From positions 84,759,971 through 84,823,970 of the forward strand of contig NC_089743.1 of assembly GCF_040412425.1 (NCBI RefSeq): a stretch of 64,000 nt of DNA, given 5' to 3'. A model generated the notes under the pieces. It did no database searches, was not told the origin of the DNA, and saw only the letters and a list, made by a program, of their open reading frames with translations. Origin of the DNA: Macrobrachium rosenbergii. Lineage: Eukaryota; Arthropoda; Malacostraca; Decapoda; Palaemonidae. Both the position numbers and the translations under genes were made by a program. Shown here one piece after another: positions 1 through 11,139 of this stretch (the stretch's first letter is position 1; the number at the start of each line of letters is the position of its first letter).

Positions 1-1600
1 ATACGAAACAATTTATGCAACGATAAAAGCAAAAGCAAACTGTGCTTGGAATTTCATTCGTTATCAAATACCAGTTGCCTGAATGAGAGCCAAGGAAAAT
101 ATCAGAAAAACTTTCCCTAATCCCTTGGGACACTTTTGGAAAAAATTTTATAGATTAAAAGCAGGTTAATGTTATTATGAAGTAAAGTAAAAAATGTTAA
201 CACTTATTTGTATTCCTGAAGGTACATGTCGGAAAGTTTATACATTGCAACAACTATTTTAACGCTTTTTTTCGTGATAATTGCTGTTTTAACATCTCAC
301 CTCTTCCACTGCTATCTTAATAAAATCTTTGCTGGAATTCGTAACAGTTGTTGCTGCTTCCGGTGAATTCATGGCCAACCTTCTTTAGTTCATTTACTGT
401 CTCCTACCTCGTCATATAAAGCACAAGACTGAACTCGTTTAACGTTGCTTTCTTCAAGAACCCCCACTTTATGGGACGCCTGTGTTAGAACCGTTAGCTT
501 TGGGTCCTAGATTCGAAATGAATTCACTATGAAGAGCAATCTAGACCGACAGTTCTCACGGTGATAGGAAGCAGAAGAATATACTCCAACTGACGTCAGG
601 GGCTACAGATGGCCGTCTTTTCAAATTCAAAAAGCCAATCATCACACCATGCCAGCTGTCGGTGTTGACATTTCAGCTGTGGGACATAAGCTTTAAGCTT
701 TCTGAATATACTCAGGTTGGCAATTTCCTCTATAGCTAAATCTAGCTTTAGATCTTAAACTGCAGTAGATCACATTATAAAGTTCACTATATGGTACCCC
801 TGCTAAGTCATGCATTTGCTTTCTCATTTAATTTACAGTCATTCTTTCTATTCTCTGTTAACATGACTGTAGATTAGTAACTCTCTTGACTAGACCATAG
901 AAGCCAGGGAAGCCTAAACACACAAAGAAGCATAAGAGGAAGAATACCATTCGATTAAATATTCGAAGGTATCAAACGTCACTTCAGCCCTGGAGAAAAA
1001 CTGAGCTATTAGGCGAGATAAAACCAATTAATAATAAGTAACAAAAGAAATCTACTTTAAAATACCTTCATAAAAAAGAAACTCGATGCTGTGGACAACT
1101 GTCACTTGGGTGAGTGCAGGTTTGGCTCACGTAAGATGTTCGAAATGGGTCATGGTTCTAACTTATTTTTCAAAATTTGCAGGCACACAAGAAAAGCCAG
1201 AAATATGTCATTAACTTGAAAAACAGATTTTCACAGAAAATTTTATGCAGATATGAAAAATAAGAGAAACACAGCAATAGATGATACCAAAATAACGCGT
1301 CAGTAAAGGGAGACAAATCCATACACATGAATAAATAACAGTTACAAATCTATAACAGTAGCATGACAACTGTTCCGCAGCTAACGGTACACGAAACGAT
1401 AAACTATATAGCATTAGTCAGCACCGAATTCGAATATGGATGTTGAAGTTTTGCAGAAAGAAAGATAGTACGCACTGAATCGAGGGGCACAAGTACTAAG
1501 GGCAACGGTTGGAATCTCTCGTTGAGGGTTTACAAGGAAAACTTGCTTAATGAGAATTAGGGTGTCAAACCAAGTACTGGGGAACTCTCAGCCATTCAGC
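1..1600. other. AT-rich sequence without recognisable gene
   Basis: Both strands are closed by frequent stops and the few short open frames have no recognisable motif. No RNA gene, tandem repeat or inverted repeat stands out. It is probably intergenic or intronic. Confidence 0.5.
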
Positions 1601-1990
1601 GCATAAGATATTGAAAAGAGGGCGTTGGAGCGGTTGGAAAGCAAGATAAAGAGATCCAGAAAATAAAGATGGAGTACAAGGATCTTAAGGCGGAATTTGG
1701 AGAAAACCCCAAAGTTGAGGAGAAAACCCCACAGTTGAACAGTTACAGAAGTTACAGAAGTTGTACAGCAAGACTCAAGGAAGGAAGCGGGACTGAAGTA
1801 ATGTAAAAGGCTAAAAAAGAGATGCAGCTAGGGACCGAAGAAACGCTGCAGATACCCTTTAGCAATGCCTACAGCGCTCCACGTGAGATGCACTGAAGGC
1901 ATTACCCCACTACGAAGTTCAGGATGAAAGGCTCATCTGGTGAAAAAGATTAGATTCGATGGTAAATTACAGTTCACATAATGCCTGATT
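1600..1990 (+). pseudogene. Faint gag-like/coiled-coil remnant
   Basis: Read across two frames, the plus strand gives a charged, helix-prone stretch (ALERLESKIK, then KEIQKIKMEYKDLKAEFGEN) followed near 1940-1975 by KKIRFDGK. The charged heptad-like spacing looks like a short coiled coil. The F-D-G-K string resembles the start of gag-like proteins of LTR retrotransposons, but the match is weak. A frameshift near 1660 and a stop at about 1800 break it. There is also a small internal duplication (gttacagaa twice) near 1740-1760. It could equally be chance; I do not assign a family. Confidence 0.2.
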
Positions 1991-2243
1991 TGCTTTTAAA
2001 ATGGACGGCATCGAGTTGTGTCGTCACAATCACGCATACTATTCTTCTTCCTCCTGTGCAATCATTTCGAGACCATCAAGGACGTACAAGGACTTCGTCG
2101 AGGTAGTGGGATTCAATATGGATTCTGACGCCTTCGAAGGCAATTCTGTATCTAATGCTTTCTTCATGTTCAGACTATTGCTTTATGTCTTTATTATTAG
2201 ACAAGATGAAACTCTGTTTAGAAAAGCTGGATGCCACAATCTG

Positions 2244-3350
2244 TGTCACTTTGCATAGAAAATGGTCATGTTTGGACATTTGGTTGCATTCCGACCATAT
2301 TGCAGGGGGATAAAAAAGAACTCGGGGTGTTTTTGGGGTCAAACTTAATTTTCCTTCAAACTGTGAAAAAGGCAGTCTATTGGCAAGCAATTGATCACTA
2401 TGCATGGAAAATGGACATATTTGGACATTCGATTGCTTTCCGACCATATTGTAGGAGTGCAAAAAAATACCCAAATAGTAAGTCTATATATAGCCTCTGG
2501 TGATTTTTGGGGTCAAACGGATTTTTCCTTCAAACTGGGAAAAAGGCAGTCTGTTGGTAACCAATTTAACACTATGCATGGAAAGTGGCCAAATCTGGAC
2601 ATCTGATTGCATTCCGACCATATTGCAGGGGGACGAAAAAGACATGGGTGTTTTATTTTGGTCAAACAGACTTTTCCTTTAAATTGTAAAAACAGTCTAT
2701 TGGCTAGCAGTTGATCACTATGTATGGAAAATGGTCATATTCGGACATTTGATTGTATTCTGACCATGTTGCAAGGGGGGAGGGGAAAAGACACGAATAG
2801 TAAGGCTTTTTGAGAGTCGATCGGACTTTTTCTTCAAACTGTGAAAAAAGCAGTCTATTGGCAAGTAATTGATCGTTATGCACGGAAAATAGTCATATTT
2901 GGACATTCTATTATATTCTGACTCTGACCACATTGCATGGGGGCAAAAAAGACCAGAGTATATATAGCCTAGTGTTTTTTGGGGGTCAAAGTGACTTTTC
3001 CTTCAAACTGCGAAAAAGGCAGTCTATTGGCAAGCAATTGATCATTATGCATAGTAAAACGGTCATATTTGCACATTTGATTGCATTCTGAAAATATTGC
3101 AAGTGGGAAAAAAGGCACAAATAAGGGTGCTTTTTCGGGGTCAAATAGAATTTTCCTTCAAACTGTGAAAAAGAGTCTATTGGCAAGCAATTAAAAACTA
3201 CGCATGGGAAATGGTCATATTTGGACATTTGATTGCATTCCGACCATACTGCAGGGGGTTAAAGAAGATCTGAGTTGTAAGGCCTATGGTCTTTTTTGAT
3301 GGTCAAACAGACTTTTCCTTCAGAATGTGAAAATTCAAGTTAATTGGCAA
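2244..3350 (+). repeat. ~155-bp minisatellite, about seven direct copies
   Basis: A unit of roughly 145-170 bp recurs about seven times. Each copy has a core near catggaaaatggtcatattt (around 2255, 2403, 2577, 2722, 2881, 3050, 3205), then a block close to gattgcattccgaccatatt, a G-rich run followed by A-rich sequence, then ggtcaaacnnacttttcctt and a block close to cagtctattggcaagcaatt. Copies differ by substitutions and small indels, so the array is old. Short open frames on both strands here are by-products of the repeat and are not genes. Confidence 0.9.
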
Positions 3351-3351
3351 G

Positions 3352-3472
3352 CAACATAGTTGGCAAGCAATCAAATGCCCAAATATGACCATTTCCATGC
3401 ATAGTGATCAATTGCTTATCAACAGACTGCTTTTTCACAGTTTGAAGGGAAAGTCCATTTAACCCCAAAAAA
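3352..3472 (-). repeat. Inverted eighth copy of the minisatellite unit
   Basis: Directly after the last direct copy the unit appears in reverse complement (caaatatgaccatttccatg, then gatcaattgcttatcaacag, then ctttttcacagtttgaaggg). The junction lies at a short duplicated cggcaagcaa-like string (ttggcaagcaa occurs twice at 3340-3370). The array therefore ends in a head-to-head pair that could fold into a hairpin. Confidence 0.85.
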
Positions 3473-3925
3473 CAGGTTTTGGAGCAGGAAAAACCTCTTT
3501 TTGGTAGTTGCTGTTGAGCCCTCAAGGAGTTACTCCTCCCCCCACCCCCCATGGTGTGCCAGTGCTGCATGGTGACCAGACTAATATCAAAGAAATATCT
3601 TTCAGCCTGGTCTTGTAGCTGGGTATTGTGTCGTAATGAAAACACTATGACATGTGATAGAGTGTAAGGGACTCAAAGATAAGAGGGCATTTTCCCTTAT
3701 TTTCTCAATGTCAAAACCTGTAAGAAGTGACTATTGCGCATGTGCGTCCGCCATCTTGTTTTCGATCGGGCAGATAAAAGACCAGGAGCCATTACTCTGT
3801 TGGTCAACGTAGGAGGATCCCTTGCCCAAATCCTATGCCTTTTCGTCAGGGAAGTGGGAGGGTTTTGAGGACTCAACAACGACTACCAAAAATAGGTTTT
3901 CCTATGCCAAAACCTGTTTTTTGAT
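3465..3925. repeat. ~55-bp inverted repeat pair flanking ~340 bp; likely DIRS terminal/internal repeat
   Basis: The block at about 3465-3525 (core aaaaaacaggttttgg, a short A-rich gap, then ctttttggtagttgctgttg) returns in inverted orientation at about 3867-3925 (core gactaccaaaaatagg then gccaaaacctgttttttg). Identity is roughly three quarters to four fifths by eye. The pair sits immediately downstream, in the coding sense, of the minus-strand DIRS recombinase end. DIRS elements carry inverted terminal repeats and an internal complementary region, so this is the likely explanation. A separate MITE inserted beside the DIRS copy is the alternative. Confidence 0.6.
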
Positions 3926-4168
3926 AGTGTAGTTGCTTGTTTCTGACCCTCAAGAGCTTTACAAAGAAACTGACAGGGGACAAAAAGGCTTAAGCTCTCA
4001 AAATTTTAATCCCAAAACAACAACCTGCCCGCCCTCAAAAAAAAACATTTCTGGTTCGGGAAGTCAACCACAAGTTTCAAATCCCATTCTTATCTGAAAA
4101 CCTTTTGGGTTTTGGTAACAAGAAACTAAACAAGAACTTGCGTTTTTAGGGCGAAGTTCTGCAGTGAC

Positions 4169-5200
4169 TTACCTAAGTATGCTGGGCATGGTTGCAGTCT
4201 TGTCGCACCTTCCCCAGCGATAGTCATCATACCCACCGTTAGGAAGACTCCTGGGTTTCTGCTGTATAGTGCCTATGGGGTCAGGACTAACCATGCCACC
4301 TAGTGATACACAGTGTAATCGAATTTGATCAAGTTCATGGCAGTAATGTTTTAAGAATACTGTCACTGATGACCACCCTGTACATTCGGAGACCTCTTCG
4401 AAAGAGGCATTTCTGTAGAAGGCCAACGACGTACTTTCTTTCCCAATATCATGTGTCCTAGGAAAGGAGCCTGGGTTTGCCTTTTTAATAATGGACACTA
4501 AAATCATCCTTAGCCCTTGTAGAGAGAGTGGTTTATTCGTGCTAGGGTGTAGGAAAATCGGACCTCCTGGGACGTTTGCCGTGACCTCTAGGTAAATCTT
4601 AAGTGCTTAAACTGGGCATAATGTTTTGTCTGCTAAATTGAGTTTTCTTATAAGGATAGATTTCCTTCTTAAAGGATCCTCATTCTTGGCCAGGAGTGGT
4701 GACCCAGGGGACAATAATAATTGATTATCAGGGTCTGAGTGATGTCACCCTGTCTAAGAGGAACCCAATTCACTAACATGTGCTCCTGATGCCTAGCTGA
4801 AATCGTGGAAGATCACCTTTGTTGCATGAGTTGCAGTTGTATTGGGTCCGTTGAATTGAGGGGTAGATAGAGGTCTAAGGAGTACTTTTGTTCAGGGACC
4901 AAGTAATTGGAAGTCTTTCGGGAGCGGGTCTTTGTAGAGCAAAAGACCGCAGAAGGGAAGTGACAACTTCTATACTGGATTCAATCCCGAATCCATAAAG
5001 CAAGGATTTCGTCAATGCTGTCTTGTATGCCATGATTGTTGTAATTACGAGACGTTCGTTTTCAAAAAGGTATTCAAGAAAATTTAAAAGTATTTTTATA
5101 GAAATCTCAACTGGGCTGTCAGTATGGATATAATCTAACTATATCTTTCATACGGACTGGTATTTCCGGAGAGATGATGTCCGTAATTTTTGCACTGGGT
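4169..5200 (-). pseudogene. DIRS tyrosine recombinase, broken
   Basis: The C-terminal catalytic part is an uninterrupted 112-codon frame (4507 to 4169). It contains THDIGKESTSLAFYRNASFE, matching the H-D-I-R-K...S-x-A-F box of DIRS recombinases, and GWSSVTVFLKHYCHEL, matching G-W-x-S-x-x-x-F-x-x-x-Y with the nucleophilic tyrosine. The box arginine (HxxR) reads as Gly, so a key catalytic residue is lost. N-terminal recombinase sequence is legible upstream in pieces between about 4510 and 5200 (for example PVEISIKILLNFLEYL and AYKTALTKSLLYGFGI) but with stops and shifts. Confidence 0.8.
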
Positions 5201-5359
5201 ACCTAGCAATGTCGGGTGAGTAGTTTTCACGGTAGATAATATTTTAAAAATCCATGCGTTATGGTCTCAGCTCAGAAAAGAGGATGCGTAAACGATTTTC
5301 CCTCCTACTTTCTGGGATAGAACAGTGGGCGATAGTGGAATTGATCTTTTCGCCCATTG

Positions 5360-5940
5360 TTAAAGTAACAGGAACCAATGCCTGTTTGGCCAATTCGGGG
5401 CCATTGAGTAAGCTGTTCCTTTGAAGGTTAGGAGTTTGCTCAAAACCTTCGAAATCTGGAACAATGGAGGAAAAAAATATATCTTCCTCCTCTTGTTCCA
5501 GTCTTGTAGGAAGGCATCTTTAGCTGTTGGTTGATTGCCCAAGTTCGGAGACACATATATTGGGAGTTTGTGATTCTCGTATGTGGCTAACAGGTCCACT
5601 TCCAGTTGTGGAAGCATGTTGGCTATTGTTTGAAAAGTGTGGTTGTCCAACATCCACTCTGTTGAGGCTGTTGTTTCCTTTGACAGAGAGTCTGCTGTTA
5701 CATTGAGAGACCCTGTGAGGTGAATTGCAGACAGGTACCACTTCTTTACTTGCACCATCCGAAGGATTGCTAGCATTATCTTATTGAGAGGAGGTGAGCG
5801 TGATCCCGATCTCTTGATGTAGGACATTGCAGCCGTGTTGTCTAGAACCAACAGAATATGTCTCTTCTAGAGGTTTGAGTTTTTTGAGAGACAAAAAGAC
5901 AGCCATCAGCTTCAGGATATTGATAATACAAAAAGTTTCT
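5360..5940 (-). pseudogene. DIRS polymerase C-terminus (RNase H region)
   Basis: An open stretch of about 163 codons (5851 to 5360) begins with LVLDNTAAMSYIKRSGSRSP, the catalytic D-N-T/S-A motif with conserved downstream residues of DIRS-type RNase H. It continues with HLTGSLNVTADSLSKE, corresponding to the H-x-x-G-x-x-N-x-x-A-D-x-L-S-R block that holds the last catalytic Asp. It ends with an E-V-D-L-L-A-T-Y-E-N-H segment (usually V-D-L-F-A-T) leading toward the recombinase. Upstream, to 5940, ILKLMAVFLSLKKLKPLE belongs to the same domain (a degraded E-M-x-A motif) but in a shifted frame. The reverse transcriptase core is absent, so the copy cannot be functional. Confidence 0.8.
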
Positions 5941-5965
5941 GTTTAATGTTTTCTCTAAAGGCCTG

Positions 5966-5966
<1 letters not shown>

Positions 5967-6046
<80 letters not shown>
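5967..6046. repeat. (AT)n microsatellite
   Basis: About 80 bp of pure alternating T and A, followed by a short imperfect extension to about 6062. Any open frame of repeating Ile-Tyr here is an artefact. Confidence 0.97.
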
Positions 6047-6047
<1 letters not shown>

Positions 6048-6392
6048 TGCTATATATATGTATACTTTAACACAGCCGGAGCAATTGTGGCATGTTGCAA
6101 AATCACTGGAAAAAATCGGAATTACAACCTCAACCTTGAAGTGAAACTTTGGGAATGGTTGCAGGGGATCAATAGCTTACACCAGGTTTTCTAAGTCGTT
6201 CATTACTCAGAAAAGGTTAAGCATCACTATGCTAGACAATATGCTAAGGACTTATCAAAGCAAACGTAAAAGAAAAACAGGACATCTTTCGTGGCAATAA
6301 AACACCTTTGTCTTACTAAACAGTACAGTCGGTTAAAAATGATGATTACTTGGAGATGGCATGATGTTTCAGTGAACATGTCTTAAACAGGT

Positions 6393-6394
<2 letters not shown>

Positions 6395-6457
<63 letters not shown>

Positions 6458-6515
6458 GGAGAGGCTGGTATACAGATGACTTAGTTTATCAAAAAAACAG
6501 AAAGGAATATAAAAT

Positions 6516-6591
<76 letters not shown>

Positions 6592-6680
6592 CAATACAGA
6601 TTGGTGTATACAGATGACTTAGTTTATCAAAAACCAGAAAAGAAATATAAAATATTTTGAGAGAGAGAGAGAGAGAGACT
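6395..6680 (+). repeat. Tandemly duplicated (GA)n plus 65-bp spacer unit
   Basis: Three (GA)n runs (6395-6454, 6520-6591, 6659-6678) are separated by two near-identical spacers (6455-6519 and 6592-6658), both containing tatacagatgacttagttta and then an A-rich stretch ending in aatataaaatattt. The whole unit of microsatellite plus spacer was therefore duplicated, probably by slippage or unequal exchange between the GA tracts. Confidence 0.9.
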
Positions 6681-6904
6681 AGGCCTTACTAATTTGATTC
6701 CCAGCTGGATCTGCATAAACTAGGATCGGGCCTGGCAAATTAATTAGTAAATAACACCTGGGATCTGAGAACGACTGGGTAGCTCTCTCGAAACCTTTGA
6801 CTGATTCATCAGTTGGATTATTCATCGATTCAGAGCCTCCAGTTGATGTCCTCGTAGAGACGGTGGTCTCCGATATAAAGAATTTTGTTAAGACATGATT
6901 CTGC

Positions 6905-6965
6905 TGTAGATTAAGGTGGCCTCATGTGAGCACGGGCTTTGGTGCTCTTTGAGCAACCCATAATC
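6905..6965 (+). repeat. Dispersed repeat family B, copy 1
   Basis: The string gattaaggtggcctcatgtg followed by agcacgggctttggtgctct shares its order and spacing with the copy near 9045-9105 (gattaagctggccttatgtc, agcacgggctcttgttcctg). Both have the plus orientation. The conserved core with unrelated flanks suggests a short interspersed element or MITE core. Confidence 0.6.
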
Positions 6966-8740
6966 TAGCAATCGGTTGCAAAGCAAGACTGGCTCTTGGG
7001 AGGTTGAAGATTTATTATTTTTTTTTTTAAATAATTAATACTTACAAGTTTCATCATTCCAAAATTGATATTGACGAAAGTCTACATCAGCCAATATCAG
7101 CATATTATATAAAATAAGACAACGTATGAACTGACACCCTAGTGATAATTTTAATCGGAATCATTTTTTATTTTATTTTAGACAAAACGAAGAACGTGTT
7201 AATGCGATTTTCGGCTTTGGTGCTTAAATATAACGCAGCCTTTATGCTCCGTTAAATTACTTTGCATATGATATGATATGATTAAATGTCTGAATACGTT
7301 CTCTATGCTTGATACTAGATACACAAATTAGAAAAAAGGCGGCTACATACCGTGAAAATGTTTCATGAAGGGAAGAGAGAAATTGAAGAAAATTGTTTCT
7401 CCTGCTTCCGGCATGCAACCGAAAACACTAAGGAGAAAGTCCTTTGCGAACGACTGGGAATGTTAATGAAAATGTAAGTCTGGGAACATGTAACGAGAGA
7501 GAGAGAGAGAGTTGAGTCAAAGGGTATACGAACGGCAAAAGTAATTTGTACAGTACCTCAGAAATAAACAAATTTAGTCTTTGAAGAAATCAAAGTTATA
7601 CATTCTGCTGGTAACACGTACACAAGCAAAGAGCAAATTTTTAAAACTATTTTTTTTTAATTAATAGCAGGCAAAGGGGATTCTCCTTATCTCTTAACTG
7701 TCCTAAAAGACAGACAGAAAAAGTGAAACTTGAGGTTATTGGGAAACGGTTTTTTTTTTCTGTCTTGCAAAATAAAGCTTCATTTTTCTTGTCTCACATG
7801 TAGCTTAAGAAAACCGATGCAACTTTAATAAACACTTATTTTTTTTATCTCCATTTTTTTCACGTGGGTGTAGAGGAGGCTTTTTTGTGTGTATTACATC
7901 GTTTATCATAACCGTGACAAGAATAACTCATGACAGTCAAACACTGAATTCAATTCAAGGAATTAGATTGACTTCAAGAATCCTGGTACTGAATCAACCC
8001 ATAACTGAATTTCCAAGGCAAATAGGCTGTAAATTCAATTGAATCCGCAAGTTCGCATCTTGTATGATAATTCTATTGGAATCCAATAGACTTTCGTTTT
8101 CGTCATGACACAAGTGTTCGAAGCTGAGAAGCTTGGCTTGGTAATACGTCTCTTTCAAGAATGCTTCATAATAACTGAAGGTCCTTCGCATCTATTTTTA
8201 TATGTAACCACAGTGAGACATCTCTCACACGCACTTCAGAGCAAATATCGACACATCACAAGCAATTATTCAGCTGACAATATACATTTTTTATATTAGC
8301 ATAATTCTTAGATTTTACTTTTGGGGAGCAATGTTTTCCGCTTGAAGTTTCTCGTATGCGTTTCTTATCTCATCGTGAAAATAGAGAAAATAGTTTAACC
8401 AAGATGTTTTGAAAGAATAAAAAATCTTGACAATACTTCCCTTACCTCTTCACCAGGACTGACTACACCAGAAAAGCCCCTGCATTCTTGAACGCTTTTG
8501 AAATGATTCAAACATCACATCAAAATAACTTTACCGACAGCTTTTTATCCGAATGAAATGGTCTTGGAATGTTGTTAACAATTCCTGGAATAGCAAGAAC
8601 AACAGTAACAACAACCAGGAATGCGATATCAGCAACATCAGAGATTCCTTTCATTCCCATTCGTACGATTTGTTAAGGAAAGGATGGATAATTCAAAGTG
8701 ACATTAATGCCTCTTGTATGGGACTCTGAGCTCTAAGACC
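6966..8740. other. Noncoding AT-rich stretch
   Basis: Contains T-homopolymers (around 7020, 7750 and 7840), a short (GA) run at 7495-7511, and no supported gene. Two short overlapping open frames near 8000-8300 on opposite strands have no motif. Confidence 0.5.
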
Positions 8741-9005
8741 TGGCAATAAGGTCTATAACAGCTCTCCCTTCGGTCGAAGCCACGGCATTCTCGCCCTTCC
8801 TGCGCCCTTAAGAGATCTTATCTCGAAGATGTCATGCTATAAGGGCGAAATTGGCTTAGAGTTGGTGCCTTTAAGGGCGAATCTGCCCCGTCGGTGCCGG
8901 TTCCCTGCCGAGAGGACATGATTTTAATGATTTCCGAACAATGGAAGCCGTTGGGGGTAGGGGAGGGGCTAGGGTGAGGAGAATAGGATATAGAAGAGCT
9001 ATGAG
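8740..9005. repeat. GC-richer patch, probable unidentified repeat
   Basis: Base composition rises sharply above the flanks. The motif aagggcgaa occurs twice (about 8841 and 8872) and a reverse-orientation form (ttcgccct-like) appears near 8790. Such an island inside AT-rich DNA is more typical of a transposable element fragment than of a promoter, since no open frame follows. Family not recognised. Confidence 0.35.
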
Positions 9006-9034
9006 CCAGGTATGTTTAAAATTTGTCGATGTTG

Positions 9035-9110
9035 CTGTTGTTGTTGATTAAGCTGGCCTTATGTCAGCACGGGCTCTTGTTCCTGGAGCAGCCCGTAACA
9101 AGGGGCGTCT
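9035..9110 (+). repeat. Dispersed repeat family B, copy 2
   Basis: It has the same core as the copy at 6905-6965, preceded by a (GTT)n run (gttgctgttgttgttgatta). The GTT run leading into the core is probably part of the element. No coding sequence is present. Confidence 0.6.
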
Positions 9111-10020
9111 TCACAGAAGTTTTCTCCCGGGTGAATGTGCATAGACACTTATGGTTTACACAAATATATTTTTATTTCTTCCAAATCAGTGAAGTATGAA
9201 GACAGACAAGGTAGATGATGAATAGTAGTTCAGGGATTCTTTCAGAATTCAAGTGAGTGCAGCTTGGTTAACGTCTGACTGGTTTGCGAGATGCATATGA
9301 ATAGGGAACATATGAATAGGGAACGAGGCACCCAAAAAAGAATAGCTGAAAAGATCTTAACGCTTATTGTTGCAATTGCAATTGAGGGATTATTCATTTG
9401 AGAGGCGGCATCTTTTTGATTATCTTATCGAGACTAACCGAATTAAGAGTGCTAGACAAGGGATCATGGATGAATTCTGGATGCAATTTTTATGCGAAGC
9501 AGTTAAAGTCAAACTACTATTACGGGAAAGCAAACTTTGAATGCTTTTGCAGACGCCAATTAGTACAAGAAATTTATTATTGGGAATTCTTTTGGTATCT
9601 CTGGCATCAGCTGTTGCTATGCAGTCAAGAAAAATATTGTAACTATGTATTGTCTGTAACATGGATGCAGAGTGATTGCATTACATTCTAGCGATAGTCT
9701 CGTCTCTTATTACTTCTCCCACAAATTGTGACAGTTTGCTGACCTTGAAGTTTGGCAACGTCGCCCTTCTTTGTGGCAAAACTTCAAGAAAGCCAATGCT
9801 ATTTTACAAAATGAAGATCAAGATACAAGACAATAGTCTCAGGCCTCACAACGAACCAAGTAGACTGCTCAAGCTATGGACTTGTATAGGCGCCATTGGG
9901 GCGAGAGTCCAAGGAGTAACCCACGAACAAATATGCAACATCCACTACAAACAACAGTACAATAAGTTATGCTAAAGTAACAGCCACCAATACAGGAAAC
10001 TGACAGGCTAATGCAAATAA

Positions 10021-10589
10021 CGCTCAAAAAATATAAGCAGTATACAAGAAGAGACAAGAATTACGATAATAACAAATTTAGCAATAAAACTGGGGCTGCG
10101 TCAAGAAGGAGTCTACCCCCGACTAATACAGAGCATATTGGCAGATAACAATTTACCAACAATAGATTTCTCTGAAGAAATAATAAACATGATACCAAGC
10201 ACCATGAAAAGGAATAAAAGACAAGAAAACCGTACAAACAAAGAAGAAGAATTTCAAGCAACTCAGGATATGCAAGAATGCACACTATATGAAGAAAACA
10301 CAACAGAAAGTTCAGAAGACGACTCATCAGATGAAGACTTTATACCCGGAAATGAGCCAAATTCGGACTCAAACTCACCAATTCCTCCCTCAGGACGTAT
10401 AAGTAATTTGCAAGAAACACAGCATCAATTAACAGAAAAATACAAGCCTCACTACAAAACTTCTCAGATTTCTGCAATTCTCCCATATTGCAAAATCCAC
10501 AAGGATTGACTTCAGCATCAAGACATACTACGCCAGTAGTCAGGAATACCAGAAAACAGAAAAATGAAAGAAAAATAACACATAATTAG
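10021..10589 (+). pseudogene. LINE ORF1 (gag-like), frameshifted
   Basis: The frame is open from 10021 to a stop at 10507-10509. The +1-shifted frame from about 10470 continues the same protein style (LQNFSDFCNSPILQNPQG) to a stop at 10587-10589. The product is hydrophilic, with a basic segment (MKRNKRQENRTNKEEE) followed by a very acidic, serine-rich one (ESSEDDSSDEDFIPGNE). This resembles the disordered N-terminal part of LINE ORF1 proteins. No zinc knuckle is preserved, and no start ATG is obvious, so the 5' boundary is arbitrary. Confidence 0.55.
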
Positions 10590-10739
10590 TAGACCACTGT
10601 AACTCGAGTGGATTCAACTCTACGCAGAATTAAAATAATTCAACATAACGTGAAATCCTGGAAAATAAAGAATTTTGAATGATATAACATATATACAGAG
10701 AAGAAGACCCTGACATAATATGAATCAATGAGCATGGAA

Positions 10740-11134
10740 TGCAATTCGGACAAAGAGGAATATCAAGACATGTAAGAGAAAGGCTAAGAATAGCAAGAAC
10801 ACAAAATACAAAGCTAAAAAGGTTTAAGAATATGAACACAAATATTAAAATCCATTTCTGTAAAAATCTAATACGACCAATAATGGAATATCCTCCAATA
10901 CCCAAGTGTTTAGCATCGACTTCCATTATAAGGGCATTATAAAAATTCCAAAATAAGATACTAAGATCCGCAGTGAGAAACAATTACGAAGATGATGATC
11001 TGAATATAGAACAAATACACAAAAAATACAAAGTTGAACCAATTAATCAGAGAATGTATAGACTGGCATCCAAAATATGGAGTAAACTAGTCCAATACAA
11101 TGGAGAATTAACGGAGGAAACGGAAGCCGAATAG
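10740..11134 (+). pseudogene. LINE reverse transcriptase C-terminal fragment
   Basis: The region reads QFGQRGISRHVRERLRIART, then a KLKRF segment, KIHFCKNLIRPIMEYPPIPK and, after a frameshift near 10940, KFQNKILRSAVRNNYEDDD and VEPINQRMYRLASKIW. The string L-x-R-P-x-x-x-Y and the following Q-N-K-x-L-R are typical of the region downstream of the reverse transcriptase palm in Jockey/CR1-like LINEs. The catalytic YADD box is not present because it lies in the deleted part. Confidence 0.75.
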
Positions 11135-11139
11135 AGGTG

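Larger units (their letters stand above)
3925..5945 (-). mobile_element. Decayed DIRS-type tyrosine-recombinase retrotransposon
   Basis: On the minus strand, reading from 5945 to 4170, the order is RNase H-like end of the polymerase, then a tyrosine recombinase. That arrangement is characteristic of DIRS retrotransposons, which integrate with a recombinase instead of a DDE integrase. The 5' part (gag, reverse transcriptase) is missing; the copy ends upstream at or near an (AT)n tract (5967-6046). Frameshifts and stops interrupt the recombinase, so it is a fossil. The inverted repeat at 3465-3925 is probably its 3' flank. Confidence 0.8.

Noticed and set aside
2001..3228. Series of 60-100 codon frames on both strands
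   Set aside because: They follow the period of the 155-bp minisatellite and repeat the same peptide in shifted frames.
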